64,000 bases of DNA, taken from Herbidospora mongoliensis. Lineage in GTDB: Bacteria; Actinomycetota; Actinomycetes; Streptosporangiales; Streptosporangiaceae. Shown here piece after piece: positions 24,816 to 33,458 of this stretch. The position numbers and the translations under genes were made by a program. Location: NCBI RefSeq assembly GCF_001570545.1, contig NZ_BBXD01000020.1:1-64000 (forward strand). The letters are read 5' to 3'. The stretch's first letter is position 1. Every line of letters starts with the position of its first letter. A model generated the notes under the pieces. It did no database searches, had not been told where the DNA came from, and saw only the letters and a program-made list of their open reading frames with translations.

Positions 24816-26204
24816 TCAGTAACTCCGCTGGCTCTGCACGTTGAGTTCGGGCATCTTCACGCTCTTGGCCGGATCGGTCAGCGGGTCGTTGATCTCCAGA
24901 ATGTCCAGGCCCTTGGTGATGTCGCTGGAGTAGATGAACCCGTTGTAGTAATACGCCGACCACGATCCGCCCAGGTCAAGCCCCGGTCGAAGCGGTCCCC
25001 GCTCGAAATAGGCGATCTCGCGGGCGTTGGCCGAGTCGGTGAAGTCCCACACGGAGACACCGCCCTGATACCAGGCCTGGACCATGATGTCCTTGCCCTT
25101 GACCGGGATCAGCGATCCGTTGTGCGCGACGCAGTTCTCCTTCGAGGTCTGTTCTCTGGAGATCTTGAAATAGCCGCGCCGCTGGAGGGTGTTCTCGGGC
25201 GTCAGGTCGTAAATGGCGTTCGCGCCCTTCTGCTTCCCGGCCGCCCGGTTGCAGGTCGCCGAGGTGCCGCCGCCGAGTTCGTCGCTGAACACCAGTTTCG
25301 TGCCGTCGTTGTTGAAGGTGGCCGAATGCCAGACGGCGAAATTCGGGTCCTGTACGACCTGGACCACCCTCGGCACCAGAGGATTGGAGATGTCCATCAG
25401 CACGCCGTCCCCGAAACAGGCCCCCGCGGCGAGTTTCCGCGCCGGATACACGGTGACGTCGTGGCACCCGCGCGGATCGATGAACTTGGCGCCCTCCTCG
25501 ATGGGCCGCTGCCCGAAGACCGGCGGCATGGCGGCCACCCGGGCCTTCTCGGGAGCGTCCACGGGCACCTCGATGATGTCCATGGCGGCGTGCGGGGGCG
25601 GACAGGTCTCCGAGTCGGGGATCGGCCCGGAGGAGGCGACATAGACGTACACGGTCTTCTCGCCCGGCAGCACCGCATGGGTGTGCGATCCGCATTCTGT
25701 ACGAATCGAGGTCACATACTTCGGCCGCGCCTTGTCGGAGACGTCGAAGATGCGCACGCCCTCCCACGACTGGGCGGTCCCTTCTTCACCGGGACCGGCC
25801 GCGCAGGATTCGCCGTCTCTGGGAAAATCGACCGAGAGGAAGAGAAGATCCCCGGTGACCGAGATGTCGTTCTGGCCGCCCTCGCATACCGTACGAGAAA
25901 CAACAGAAGGCTTTTCCGGGTCTGAGATGTCGACGATGGTGAATCCGGCGTAATTTCCGACGAATGCGTAATCGCCCTGAAAGGCGAGATCAGTGCCCCA
26001 GTCCTGGTCGCCGTCGAAAGGCGCCTCGAAGGGGACGTTGGCGACAACCCTGATGTTGTCGCTGTGGTCGATCGCATCGACCGCCAGCCCCGGCGCGGGC
26101 GCCGAGGTCGCCGCCTGTGGGGACGCCTTGGGAGGAGTGTCGCCGTCAGGAGAACACCCGACGAGCAGGAGGGCCACCACCAGGGCGCCGAAGATCCGCC
26201 TCAT
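24816..26204 (-). CDS. LVIVD-repeat lipoprotein
   Basis: A 462-residue secreted lipoprotein. The signal peptide MRRIFGALVVALLLVGC ends in the lipobox LLVGC. The rest is a beta-propeller-like series of LVIVD repeats: YAFVGNYAGFTIVDISDPEK, GVRIFDVSDKARPKYV, GVLMDISNPLVPRVV, GVSVWDFTDSANARE and GLDILEINDP. There are HTHAV and CHDV segments but no catalytic signature. Such proteins sit on the outer face of the membrane with unknown roles. It stands alone, with small intergenic gaps on both sides. Confidence 0.85.
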   Translation of the reverse strand: MRRIFGALVVALLLVGCSPDGDTPPKASPQAATSAPAPGLAVDAIDHSDNIRVVANVPFEAPFDGDQDWGTDLAFQGDYAFVGNYAGFTIVDISDPEKPSVVSRTVCEGGQNDISVTGDLLFLSVDFPRDGESCAAGPGEEGTAQSWEGVRIFDVSDKARPKYVTSIRTECGSHTHAVLPGEKTVYVYVASSGPIPDSETCPPPHAAMDIIEVPVDAPEKARVAAMPPVFGQRPIEEGAKFIDPRGCHDVTVYPARKLAAGACFGDGVLMDISNPLVPRVVQVVQDPNFAVWHSATFNNDGTKLVFSDELGGGTSATCNRAAGKQKGANAIYDLTPENTLQRRGYFKISREQTSKENCVAHNGSLIPVKGKDIMVQAWYQGGVSVWDFTDSANAREIAYFERGPLRPGLDLGGSWSAYYYNGFIYSSDITKGLDILEINDPLTDPAKSVKMPELNVQSQRSY

Positions 26205-26257
26205 GGGGGAACGCTATGGCACGGATGCCCCGGCTATGTGGGGAATGCGTAACGGTT

Positions 26258-26674
26258 TCACGAGCTCCAGAGCATGTTGGTCAGCTCTTCGTCGAGATCC
26301 ATGAAATCGACCTCACGCCCAGCAGGCACGAGCTCGTAGGTGCGGTGGAGGAACTCGGTCAGCGGCGCCAGCGGCACCTCGAACAGAGCCTGCCCGAACG
26401 GCGAGGTCAGGCTGATGTGCAGCGTGCGCTCCCCGTCGGACCGCGCCGGCCACACCTGGACGTCACCATCACCCACCCGCCGGACGATGCCCACGGTCAG
26501 CAGCTCACGCGCGAAGATCCACTCGACCGGCTCGTCGTTGCCGACGTGGAAGGCCATGCGAATGGCATAGGGATCTTCAGCGGTGTAGCTCAACCCCGCC
26601 AACAGCGGGACGGTCGTGCGGTCTGGGACGACAAGCCGAAGGCCCAGCTCGGCAGAGACGGTGGTGCTGTTCAT
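26258..26674 (-). CDS. ssgB: SsgB-like sporulation/cell-division regulator
   Basis: A 138-residue SsgA-like protein. The start MNSTTVSAELGLRLVVPD followed by AGLSYTAEDPYAIRMAFHVG, EPVEWIFARELLTVGI and GDVQVWPARSDG follows SsgB closely. The end MDLDEELTNMLW also fits. In Streptomyces SsgB localises FtsZ at sporulation septa, and SsgB is the family member found in most sporulating actinomycetes. I chose the ATG at 26674, which begins exactly where SsgB proteins begin; the frame upstream to 26737 is non-conserved. Confidence 0.88.
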   Translation of the reverse strand: MNSTTVSAELGLRLVVPDRTTVPLLAGLSYTAEDPYAIRMAFHVGNDEPVEWIFARELLTVGIVRRVGDGDVQVWPARSDGERTLHISLTSPFGQALFEVPLAPLTEFLHRTYELVPAGREVDFMDLDEELTNMLWSS

Positions 26675-27121
26675 CGTCAGCCAAACCTTTTCGTCGTCGG
26701 GACCCCCTGCGGGGCTTTCACTGCTCAGACGGACCACGTCCCGAGCTATGACGCGGAACGAAGAAACCTTGCAGGGAAGATTCCGCTGTCAGGCCGTTCT
26801 GTAACACACAGCGCAGCCGAACATTTTGGCATCTACCTGCGCAAACACCTTAGATGACCCGGTGTTTGCGATGGTTTTGCGTGTCCTCCGAGACGTGGAT
26901 GGGCTTCAGGTGGTGCTTATTGGTCGAGTGTGGAGCATCACGATGCTATGCCAACAGACCGCCACGCCGCCCGTTCCTGGAGAACCTTTCGATGACGATG
27001 CGGGGACAGAGCCGAGACACTGCGGGTACTCCAGGGGTTCGGCCGACGCATCGCTTCGCGTGGAGGGGGCGGAGTGGGGTATGGTTCTTGCTGTCGGACC
27101 CCACAGGGGAACGACGATCCC
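26675..27121. other. Gene-less upstream region of ssgB
   Basis: About 450 bases between ssgB and tRNA-Val. Composition is more AT-rich than the neighbouring genes. No frame gives a recognisable protein. It should hold the ssgB promoter on the minus strand and the tRNA promoter on the plus strand, but I could not fix either. Confidence 0.5.
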
Positions 27122-27193
27122 GGGCGATTAGCTCAGCGGGAGAGCGCTTCGTTCACACCGAAGAGGTCACTGGTTCGATCCCAGTATCGCCCA
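27122..27193 (+). tRNA. tRNA-Val (anticodon CAC)
   Basis: A 72-base cloverleaf: acceptor GGGCGAT with ATCGCCC, D-arm GCTC-AGCGGGA-GAGC, anticodon stem CTTCG/CGAAG with loop TTCACAC (anticodon CAC), and T-arm GGTTCGATCC. CCA is not encoded. Confidence 0.95.
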
Positions 27194-27455
27194 CTCTGGA
27201 GAGGGAGACCTGTGGTTAGCGGCTTTGCCGCTTTCCCGGGTCTCCTTCGTCGTTTACCCGGGGGGACGACCCCCCGAACCCCCCGATGCGAGAGGGCTGT
27301 CGCCCCCTCGCGCACCCCCTGGCCGCTGTCGCATCCTGGCGTCGCTCTGCTCCGGGTCGCTGCGCTCCTTGCGAAGGGCTCCGCCCCTCGCGCTCCCTGG
27401 TCAGGCCTCGCTTTGCTCGCGTGGTGCTCGCTTCGCTCGCGAATCTCATCCATGG
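27194..27455 (+). repeat. Post-tRNA GC-rich stretch with dispersed repeat, copy 2
   Basis: No gene is visible. A perfect GGGGGG-ACGA-CCCCCC hairpin lies at 27260-27275. Bases 27374-27400 match the reverse complement of 900-926 at 26 of 27 positions. Several GCTTCGCTCGCG-type words follow (27405-27442). The same words occur at copies 1 and 3. Confidence 0.6.
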
Positions 27456-27504
27456 GTTGGATTCGTCGGAGAAGGGCTTCTTGTGGTTGTCCACAGCCGG
27501 GGGC

Positions 27505-28090
27505 GACGCACCTGTATCACCTGCTGGAATCAACCCTTCTCACCGAGGGCCTCGACGACGAGAACGACCTGTGGTCGATGGGATTCAGCGCCGCGTGGGT
27601 CCAGGGAACGGACATCACCGCCGTCGCGCCCCACTTCTCGCTCGACCTGACCACGCGTGCCCCGTGCCACCTGAGCGAGATCCTCGATCACAACATCGAT
27701 GACGGTTCGGTATGGGTGGCCCAGGCCTGCGGCTGGATCGGAGTCCTGCCCGGCAAGTCCGACGACGCGTTCCTGCGAACCCTTTCCGCCGGGGGCGGGC
27801 AGGCCATCGGCCTCGCGATGAACATCGTGACAACGCCCGTCTCGGCTACGCCCGCGACGGGCGGACCGTCGTCTCCGCCGACCCGCGAGGCCTCGAAGAC
27901 GAGGCATTCGGCGACCGCCTGATGGAGGGGCTGCGTTTCGAGCTCAGCGACCCGGACGCCGACGAAGATACTTGGGATCGGATGAGAGCATGAGCTCGGG
28001 CCTGGAGCTCATCGGGCGGATCACGGGAACCGACATCGCCGCCGACTGGTTCGAGGCGCGTCACTCGCGCTACAGAAGGTCTCTCGATGA
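27505..28090 (+). pseudogene. Decayed DUF6461-type gene
   Basis: A DUF6461-like protein split over three frames. Frame one gives DENDLWSMGFSAAWVQGTDI, CHLSEILDHNIDDGSVWVAQ and the LRTLSAGGGQAIGLAMNI block to ~27826. Frame two continues DNARLGYARDGRTVVSADPR and LMEGLRFELSDPD to ~27990. Frame three carries LELIGRITGTDIAADWFEAR, the usual C-terminal type. Each piece is well preserved, so decay is recent. No start codon with a ribosome binding site is evident. Confidence 0.65.
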
Positions 28091-28201
28091 CGGTTCACAT
28101 CTGACTTCCCGCCTGGGTGAGGTCGCCGGTTCTCCCATTTGTGATCAAGATGGATGCTGCTAAGTTCGCCAGTCGTGGCGGTGCGAGGTGGGGGAGTCAT
28201 T

Positions 28202-28738
28202 ATGGTGAAGATGCGACGCGTGGCTCCTCTGCTGGTCGTGGCATTGGTGGCCGTTCCGGCACTCACCACCGCTGCCCCACCGGATTGCCGAATTCCGCCA
28301 TTCACAGATGCCGAGTACCTCGCGAGGCAGGACTGGATCATGGAGGAGTTCGGAAAAGAGCAGTATGATGTGGAAACCCCGATCGTGAAGACAATCGGTG
28401 ACAGCAAGCCGGGGGTGGTGCCGGCCATCGGGGTTGAGAGATTAGAGCCGGACGGCTGTCCCGATCTGAGTGTTTCTTGATCTCCCCGCAGGCAGACTGG
28501 TTACTTTGGTGTAAATCGATTTGAGAAAGAAACTGCCCTGGGTGCTATTGTAATCTTCGAACCGGGCAATGATGTGAAGATTGGCTATCATTTGGTCGAG
28601 ATGGATATCTCTCGACCAAATGGCATGTTGAGCACGCGGGACTACGCCGAGCAGATGCTCCGCATTTCCGATAAGAGCGTCGGACTCGAAGCCTACTTCC
28701 AGATCGGTCTGACCGACTGTCTCTGTCGCTCAGGCTGA
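28202..28738 (+). pseudogene. Secreted protein frame interrupted by one in-frame TGA
   Basis: From the ATG at 28202 a signal peptide (MRRVAPLLVVALVAVPALTT) and a mature part (PDCRIPPFTDAEYLARQDW) run to a TGA at 28478-28480. The same frame then stays open for 85 codons with protein-like text (RFEKETALGAIVIFEPGNDV, MDISRPNGMLSTRDYAEQML, GLTDCLCRSG) to 28738. Either the gene lost its second half to a nonsense mutation or the 92-residue form is the product. The second half is AT-richer than its neighbours, suggesting acquired DNA. Family unknown. Confidence 0.5.
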
Positions 28739-28790
28739 TCTCGCTTCGCTCGGGAATCTCATCGCTTCGCCTCACGTGTCGGATCCACCG
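28739..28790 (+). repeat. Dispersed intergenic repeat, copy 3
   Basis: CTCGCTTCGCTCGGGAATCTCATCGCTTCGCC-type sequence: ATCGCTTCGCCTCACG (28767-28782) matches the reverse complement of 836-851, and GAATCTCATC matches 27442-27451. It follows directly after the broken secreted-protein gene. Confidence 0.5.
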
Positions 28791-29112
28791 GAAAAGGGCT
28801 ACTGGCCAGAGGCAGGCTGCGAGGCGATGAACCCGTTGGTCGGGACGCTGCCAGCGCATTGCACATGGGGCCGAAGCGACATGTGGTCTACCGGTTCGCG
28901 TTGGGTAGTCCCCATCGAACCGAGGCGCTGGACCTCTACTTCGAAGGCCTGCTTCCTGAGAAGATCCCCGAACGCCGACCGACCGTCGCTCCTGTCGGCA
29001 TGAGCCCGTGCCAGTCCCTCTCTGCTCGGGCGCCGCAGATGGCGTGCACTCGACTCACGTGGGGGTGTGCCGCAGCCCTGTGGCTCGTCGCCTGACACAC
29101 CCGCGATGGACG
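28791..29112. other. Gene-less stretch
   Basis: About 320 bases with no gene I can support. The open frame at 28859-29095 has no domain, no ribosome binding site and many rare residues. The stretch ends at the stop of the response regulator. Confidence 0.5.
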
Positions 29113-29766
29113 TCACGTGACGCGGTTGGTCTGGTAGGCCCACAGTGCGAGTTCGACGCGGTTGCGGGCCCCGAGCTTGGTCATGAGACCGGTGAGATGG
29201 AACTTGACCGTGCTCATGCTGATGTGCAGGTCCCGTGCGATCTCGGCATTCGTCCTGCCCCGCGCGACCTCGGCCAGCACGTCCTCCTCCCGGTCGGTCA
29301 GGGCCTGGATCGGCTGGGCCGGTGCGGCGGCAGGGCCGCTGGTGGCCAACGTGGCGAGTAGCCTGCCGGTGATGGCCGGGTCGATGAGCGCGTCGCCCTG
29401 TACGGCGGCGTGGATCGCTTGGACCAACTGGTCCGGTTCGGCGCCCTTGAGCAGGAAGCCGCGGGCGCCCGCCTTGAGGGCTCCGTAGATGTACTCGTCG
29501 GTGTCGAACGTGGTGATCACTACTACTGCGATCGGATCAGGGACTTCTGGTCCGGCGAGCAGACGGGTGGCTTCGATGCCGTCCAGGACGGGCATCCGGA
29601 TGTCGAACAGGCACACATCCGGCCGCAGGCGAAGGGCGAGGGCGACGGCCGCGCGTCCGTCGGCTGCCTGCCCGACCACCTCGATGCCGGGCTGACCGTT
29701 CAGGATCGTTGTCAGTCCTGCCCGGACGATGCCCTGGTCGTCGGCGATGAGGACGCGGATGGTCAT
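29113..29766 (-). CDS. NarL/LuxR-family response regulator
   Basis: A 217-residue response regulator. The receiver domain has the acidic pair in IADDQ, the phospho-acceptor Asp in CLFDIRMPVLDG and the Lys in FLLKGAEPDQL. The C-terminal LuxR HTH reads LTDREEDVLAEVARGRTNAE and STVKFHLTGLMTKLGARNRV. It overlaps its sensor kinase gene (ATGA at 29763-29766) and ends the operon. Target genes are not evident. Confidence 0.93.
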   Translation of the reverse strand: MTIRVLIADDQGIVRAGLTTILNGQPGIEVVGQAADGRAAVALALRLRPDVCLFDIRMPVLDGIEATRLLAGPEVPDPIAVVVITTFDTDEYIYGALKAGARGFLLKGAEPDQLVQAIHAAVQGDALIDPAITGRLLATLATSGPAAAPAQPIQALTDREEDVLAEVARGRTNAEIARDLHISMSTVKFHLTGLMTKLGARNRVELALWAYQTNRVT

Positions 29767-30914
29767 GGCGCGGCGCCTCGGCGGGGGAGGACGGCCCGGA
29801 CGACCCAGCCGCGATCCGGATTCGGTCCGGCGGTGAGCGTGCCACCGAGGAGCGTGATGCGTTCGGTCATGCCGACCAGCCCGAATCCGGACGGACCGGA
29901 GGCAGACGCGATGCGGACGCCGTCGTCGCTGACTGTCAGCTGGACATCGGTGGCGCTGGCGGTGACCTCGACTCTGACTCGGGTCGCCTGCTGGGCGTGG
30001 CGCTGGGTGTTGGTGATCGATTCCTGCGTCACGCGGTAGAGGGCACCCTCGACGGCCGGCGGGAGGTTCGTCAGGTCACCGTGCAGTTCGACGTCGATGC
30101 GCAGCGCCTCGGTGCTGTCGGCGGAGATGCCTTCGATATCGGCGATCCGGCGCTGGGGAACCAGCGGCGGTTGCTGCCTGCGGTCGCGTAGTGCGCTGAC
30201 CATCGTGCGCATCTCCGCGAGGGTCCGGGCCGCCTCGCGGTCGATGGTTTCGAGGGCTTCTGTCGCTCCGCTCAGCGACGATGACCTGGCGAGGAACAAG
30301 CCTGCCTGGGCCTGGATCGCGATCGCGGAGACGTGGTGTGCCACGGTGTCGTGCAACTCCCGGGCCAGCTGTTCGCGTTCCTGAAGCTTGGCCTGCACGA
30401 TCAGCTGTTCGCGGGCGATGGTCCGGTAACGGACGGAGGCCCCTAAGGCGGCGGCGAAGAGCAACATGCCGATCGCGGCGGTCGTCTCGGCGAATCCGGG
30501 GAAGTCGACGCTGACGATGGCGACCAGTGCCACCGCGATGACCGCCATCCCGATGGCCGCGTCGCGGCCGGCACGCCAGCGCAGAAGCGAGTAGGCCAGG
30601 ACGAACACCACCCATCCGCTGTGCAGGACCACTGGTTCGGTTCCCGCGGCGAACGTGGCGACGTCGAGGATCGCGAACCCGCCGAAGGCGAACACCACTG
30701 CGGGCAGCGGATAGGCCCGTCGGACCAGCACCGCGAGCGCCAGCCCACATCCGAACGCCACGGCCACCGGTCGCCAGACCAGGTCTCGGAAGGCCGCTTC
30801 GTACCCGAGCACGGTCAGCACCAGCGCGGCGAGGGTCCAGTCGCGCCAGGTGTACGGCGACGGGCGCCGCACTGCGGCCCACAACGTCGTCGCGGCGTTC
30901 GACACGACAGCCAC
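29763..30914 (-). CDS. Two-component sensor histidine kinase (HisKA_3 type)
   Basis: A 383-residue NarX/DesK-type kinase. Five or six membrane helices occupy residues ~20-160. The dimerisation/phosphoacceptor helix is ELARELHDTVAHHVSAIAI (His in LHDTVAHH). The ATP-binding domain has TQESITNTQRHAQ as the N-box and SGFGLVGMTERITLLGG as the G-box. I start it at the GTG at 30914 because the frame upstream overlaps the divergent promoter; the exact start is uncertain. Coupled to the response regulator downstream. Confidence 0.88.
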   Translation of the reverse strand: MAVVSNAATTLWAAVRRPSPYTWRDWTLAALVLTVLGYEAAFRDLVWRPVAVAFGCGLALAVLVRRAYPLPAVVFAFGGFAILDVATFAAGTEPVVLHSGWVVFVLAYSLLRWRAGRDAAIGMAVIAVALVAIVSVDFPGFAETTAAIGMLLFAAALGASVRYRTIAREQLIVQAKLQEREQLARELHDTVAHHVSAIAIQAQAGLFLARSSSLSGATEALETIDREAARTLAEMRTMVSALRDRRQQPPLVPQRRIADIEGISADSTEALRIDVELHGDLTNLPPAVEGALYRVTQESITNTQRHAQQATRVRVEVTASATDVQLTVSDDGVRIASASGPSGFGLVGMTERITLLGGTLTAGPNPDRGWVVRAVLPRRGAAP

Positions 30915-31069
30915 AGTAGCGATCGGGCATGCCCCGCGAACCCGCCACACGACCAGCCGCCTCCCTGGCCGATGAGCCAGGGAGGCGTCGGCCACAGGAC
31001 TCGGGCGCCCGGTCGCCGGTGCGGCTGACACTGGGACCGGCCACCGCTTCGCTACTGGGAGACGACCCC

Positions 31070-31561
31070 GTGAACACAGATCAGGCAGGCGAACTTCTCG
31101 ACACCAAGATCGACGTCAAGGTCGTGCTCTGCGGCTTATGGGTCACCACGCTGTTCGTGTTCGCCTACGTCGACATCTTCGGCTTCTACCGCGCTGATGT
31201 GATCAACGGAGTGCTCGGCGGCGAGGTGTCCGGCCCGGGGTTCGCGATCGATCAGAGGTTCCTTGTGCTCACGACGCTGTACATCGTGGTCGCGGCGTTG
31301 ATGACTGTCTTCTCGCTGCTGGCCCGGGCGCGGGTCAATCGGATCGCCAACATCGTGGTCAGCCTGTTCTACGTGGTGACCGCGGCGACCTCGCTCATCG
31401 GTGAGACGTGGCTCTACTACATCGCCGGGACCCTGATCGAGATAGCGCTTCTGCTGGTCATCACTCGCGTCGCCTGGACGTGGCCGACGACACGTGATTC
31501 GTCGATCCATCGTCAAGAACTGTCACTCAGAGGACCAGGACCCGGTCGGCCGGCAGGATGA
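31070..31561 (+). CDS. DUF6326-like four-TM protein
   Basis: A 163-residue membrane protein with four hydrophobic helices: LCGLWVTTLFVFAYVDIFGF, VLTTLYIVVAALMTVFSLLA, ANIVVSLFYVVTAATSLIG and LYYIAGTLIEIALLLVITRV. The FYRADVINGVLGGEVSG loop after helix 1 is the most distinctive part and fits the DUF6326 family. GTG start at 31070 with GGGAGA upstream. It diverges from the sensor kinase. Its 3' end overlaps the next minus-strand gene by 35 bases. Confidence 0.78.
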   Translation: MNTDQAGELLDTKIDVKVVLCGLWVTTLFVFAYVDIFGFYRADVINGVLGGEVSGPGFAIDQRFLVLTTLYIVVAALMTVFSLLARARVNRIANIVVSLFYVVTAATSLIGETWLYYIAGTLIEIALLLVITRVAWTWPTTRDSSIHRQELSLRGPGPGRPAG

Positions 31562-32690
31562 CCGTGAACGTCGCCCCCTCGCCCGGACTGCTGCGCACAG
31601 TCAGCATCCCGTCGTGCCCGTCCACGACCTCCTTGACGAGGGCCAGCCCCAGCCCGAACCCGCGGCTCTCCGTCACCCGCCGGTCGAACAGCCGCATCGG
31701 ATCGCCCGGGTTCAGGCCCGCGCCGTCGTCGGCCACGGTGAGCCTGACCAGGTCCTCGGACGTCGACAACGTGATCCGGATGTGCCCGCCGGGGCCTGTA
31801 TGGGTCAGCGCGTTGTCCACCAGGGACGACAGCACCCGCCTCAGTGCCGTCTCGGCGCCGCTGACCACGGCGGGGCCGTTCTCCCGGTGTACCTCGATGA
31901 CGACGCCCCGCGACTCCGCGCGGGCCGATTCCGCCTCGGCCAGTTGCTCGGCCAGGAGGGCCAGGTCCACCGGGCGTCTCAGGCGGTCGCTGAGCAGGAG
32001 GTCCTCGACGACCTCGCCTAATTCGCGGGTGGCGATCACCATTCTGTCGACGTCTTCCATGGGGAGTTCGCCGCGTCTCAGGCGGATCGAGACGAGCTGG
32101 GCCCGGGTGTGCAGGCGGGCCAGGGGAGTGCGGAGTTCGTGGCTGACGTCCTCGGTGAAGCGGCGCTGGCGGGCCAGGGCCTCGCCCAGGGGGGCGATGG
32201 CGCGGCGGGCGGTCAGGTGGCCGATGCCGGCGGCGGCCAGCAGGGCGGCCAGTTCGGCGACGATCAGGGTGTGCAGGAGGCGGCGGCGTTCGGAGGCCTG
32301 GTAGCGCAGGTCCAGCGCGGCCTGGCGGATGACGTCGCCCCGGCGCTCGGTGCGGACCATGTAGTCGAGGCCGCCGATCTCGATGCGGTCGACCCTGACT
32401 CCGCCGTCGCGGGTGACGTCTCTGATGGGGGTACGCCACGGGAACGCCTCGGGCGTTCCTGGGGAGGTCAGCACCGACTGGCCCCTGACCTCGACCAGCC
32501 ACAGGCAGGGGGGCGGAAAGGCGATCGAGGCCCGCTGGACGGCCGAGTCCAGTTCGCGGCGGGCGGCCGAGTCCTGCTGGCCGGCCATCACGCCGTAGAC
32601 GAGGACGCCCATCATCAGCAGGAGGACCGCGATGGTGCCGGTCACCCTGACGGTCACCCGGCGCCTGGCCCGGGCCAGCATGGCGTTCAC
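31527..32690 (-). CDS. Sensor histidine kinase (HisKA/HATPase)
   Basis: A 387-residue OmpR-partner kinase. TM1 (VTGTIAVLLLMMGVLVYGV), a ~110-residue extracytoplasmic sensor and TM2 (LIVAELAALLAAAGIGHLTA) are followed by the H-box EDVSHELRTPLARLHTRAQL. The ATPase boxes are SLVDNALTHTGPGGH (N), VADDGAGL (G1) and SRGFGLGLALVKEVVDGH (G2). The GTG start at 32690 overlaps the regulator stop (GTGA); an ATG three codons later is possible. No nearby target is certain, though the antiporter gene lies upstream. Confidence 0.92.
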   Translation of the reverse strand: MNAMLARARRRVTVRVTGTIAVLLLMMGVLVYGVMAGQQDSAARRELDSAVQRASIAFPPPCLWLVEVRGQSVLTSPGTPEAFPWRTPIRDVTRDGGVRVDRIEIGGLDYMVRTERRGDVIRQAALDLRYQASERRRLLHTLIVAELAALLAAAGIGHLTARRAIAPLGEALARQRRFTEDVSHELRTPLARLHTRAQLVSIRLRRGELPMEDVDRMVIATRELGEVVEDLLLSDRLRRPVDLALLAEQLAEAESARAESRGVVIEVHRENGPAVVSGAETALRRVLSSLVDNALTHTGPGGHIRITLSTSEDLVRLTVADDGAGLNPGDPMRLFDRRVTESRGFGLGLALVKEVVDGHDGMLTVRSSPGEGATFTVILPADRVLVL

Positions 32691-33382
32691 AGGGCGCCCA
32701 GGCGGTAGCCGACGCCGCGGACGGTTCTGACCACGCCTGCGCCGAGTTTGCCGCGCAGGTAGTAGACGTAGGTGTCGACGATCGACTCGGTCGAGGCGCC
32801 GTCGAAGACGCCGCGGCGGAGTGAGGACCTGGTGTGCACGTGTCTCGGGCGGCTCGCCAGGGCGCGCAGCAGGCGGCACTCCTGGCCCGACAGCGGGACC
32901 TGCGCGCCGCCCGGGAGCCAGACCGCCTGGGCGCCCAGGTCGAGCCAGGCTGCGCCGAGCGGGAGCAGTTCGGCGTGGTCGGTGTGGCGGCGGTGGAGGG
33001 CGCGTACACGGGCCAGGAGTTCGTCGATCTCGAAGGGTTTGACCAGGTAGTCCTCCGCGCCCGCGTCGAGGCCGGCGACGCGGTCGTGGAGGGTGCCGAA
33101 GGCGGTGAGGAACAGCGCCGGGACCGTGACGGCCCGGCGCCGGAGGCGGCGGATCAGGTCCAGGCCGTCGACGGCGGGCAGGCCCCGGTCGACGATCATG
33201 GCGTCGTAGGGCCTGCTGAGGGCCAGGTGGAGGCCGCGCTGGCCCTCCAGGGCGTGGTCGACCTCGTAGCCGTGGTCGGTGAGCACCTCGACCAGGAGGG
33301 CGCCCAGTTCACGGTCGTCTTCGATGAGCAGCAGCCGACGGGAGTGCGGGTCGGCGGTTCCCGATGTCCCTGCCACGGACAT
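32687..33382 (-). CDS. OmpR/PhoB-family response regulator
   Basis: A 231-residue regulator. The receiver has IEDD, the phospho-acceptor in MIVDRGLPAVDGLDL and the Lys in DYLVKPFEIDELLARV. The C-terminal winged helix has VPLSGQECRLLRALASRPR and VDTYVYYLRGKLG, ending in RTVRGVGYRLG. It is the first gene of a coupled pair with the kinase. An AT-richer 76-base gap separates it from the antiporter gene upstream. Confidence 0.93.
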   Translation of the reverse strand: MSVAGTSGTADPHSRRLLLIEDDRELGALLVEVLTDHGYEVDHALEGQRGLHLALSRPYDAMIVDRGLPAVDGLDLIRRLRRRAVTVPALFLTAFGTLHDRVAGLDAGAEDYLVKPFEIDELLARVRALHRRHTDHAELLPLGAAWLDLGAQAVWLPGGAQVPLSGQECRLLRALASRPRHVHTRSSLRRGVFDGASTESIVDTYVYYLRGKLGAGVVRTVRGVGYRLGAL

Positions 33383-33458
33383 ACCGTGTCACTCCGGTCA
33401 CGGAAATTCCAGAGGCCCTCTGCCGCCACCTGCGAGGGCACCACAAAATAAATGAAAG

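Noticed and set aside
27260-27275. G6-ACGA-C6 hairpin as a terminator
   Set aside because: It has no downstream T tract and lies within repeat-like sequence, so I list it only as part of the repeat region.
28478-28480. TGA as a possible selenocysteine codon
   Set aside because: No SECIS-like hairpin or selenoprotein family is evident, and the host type rarely uses selenocysteine; a mutation or sequence error is simpler.
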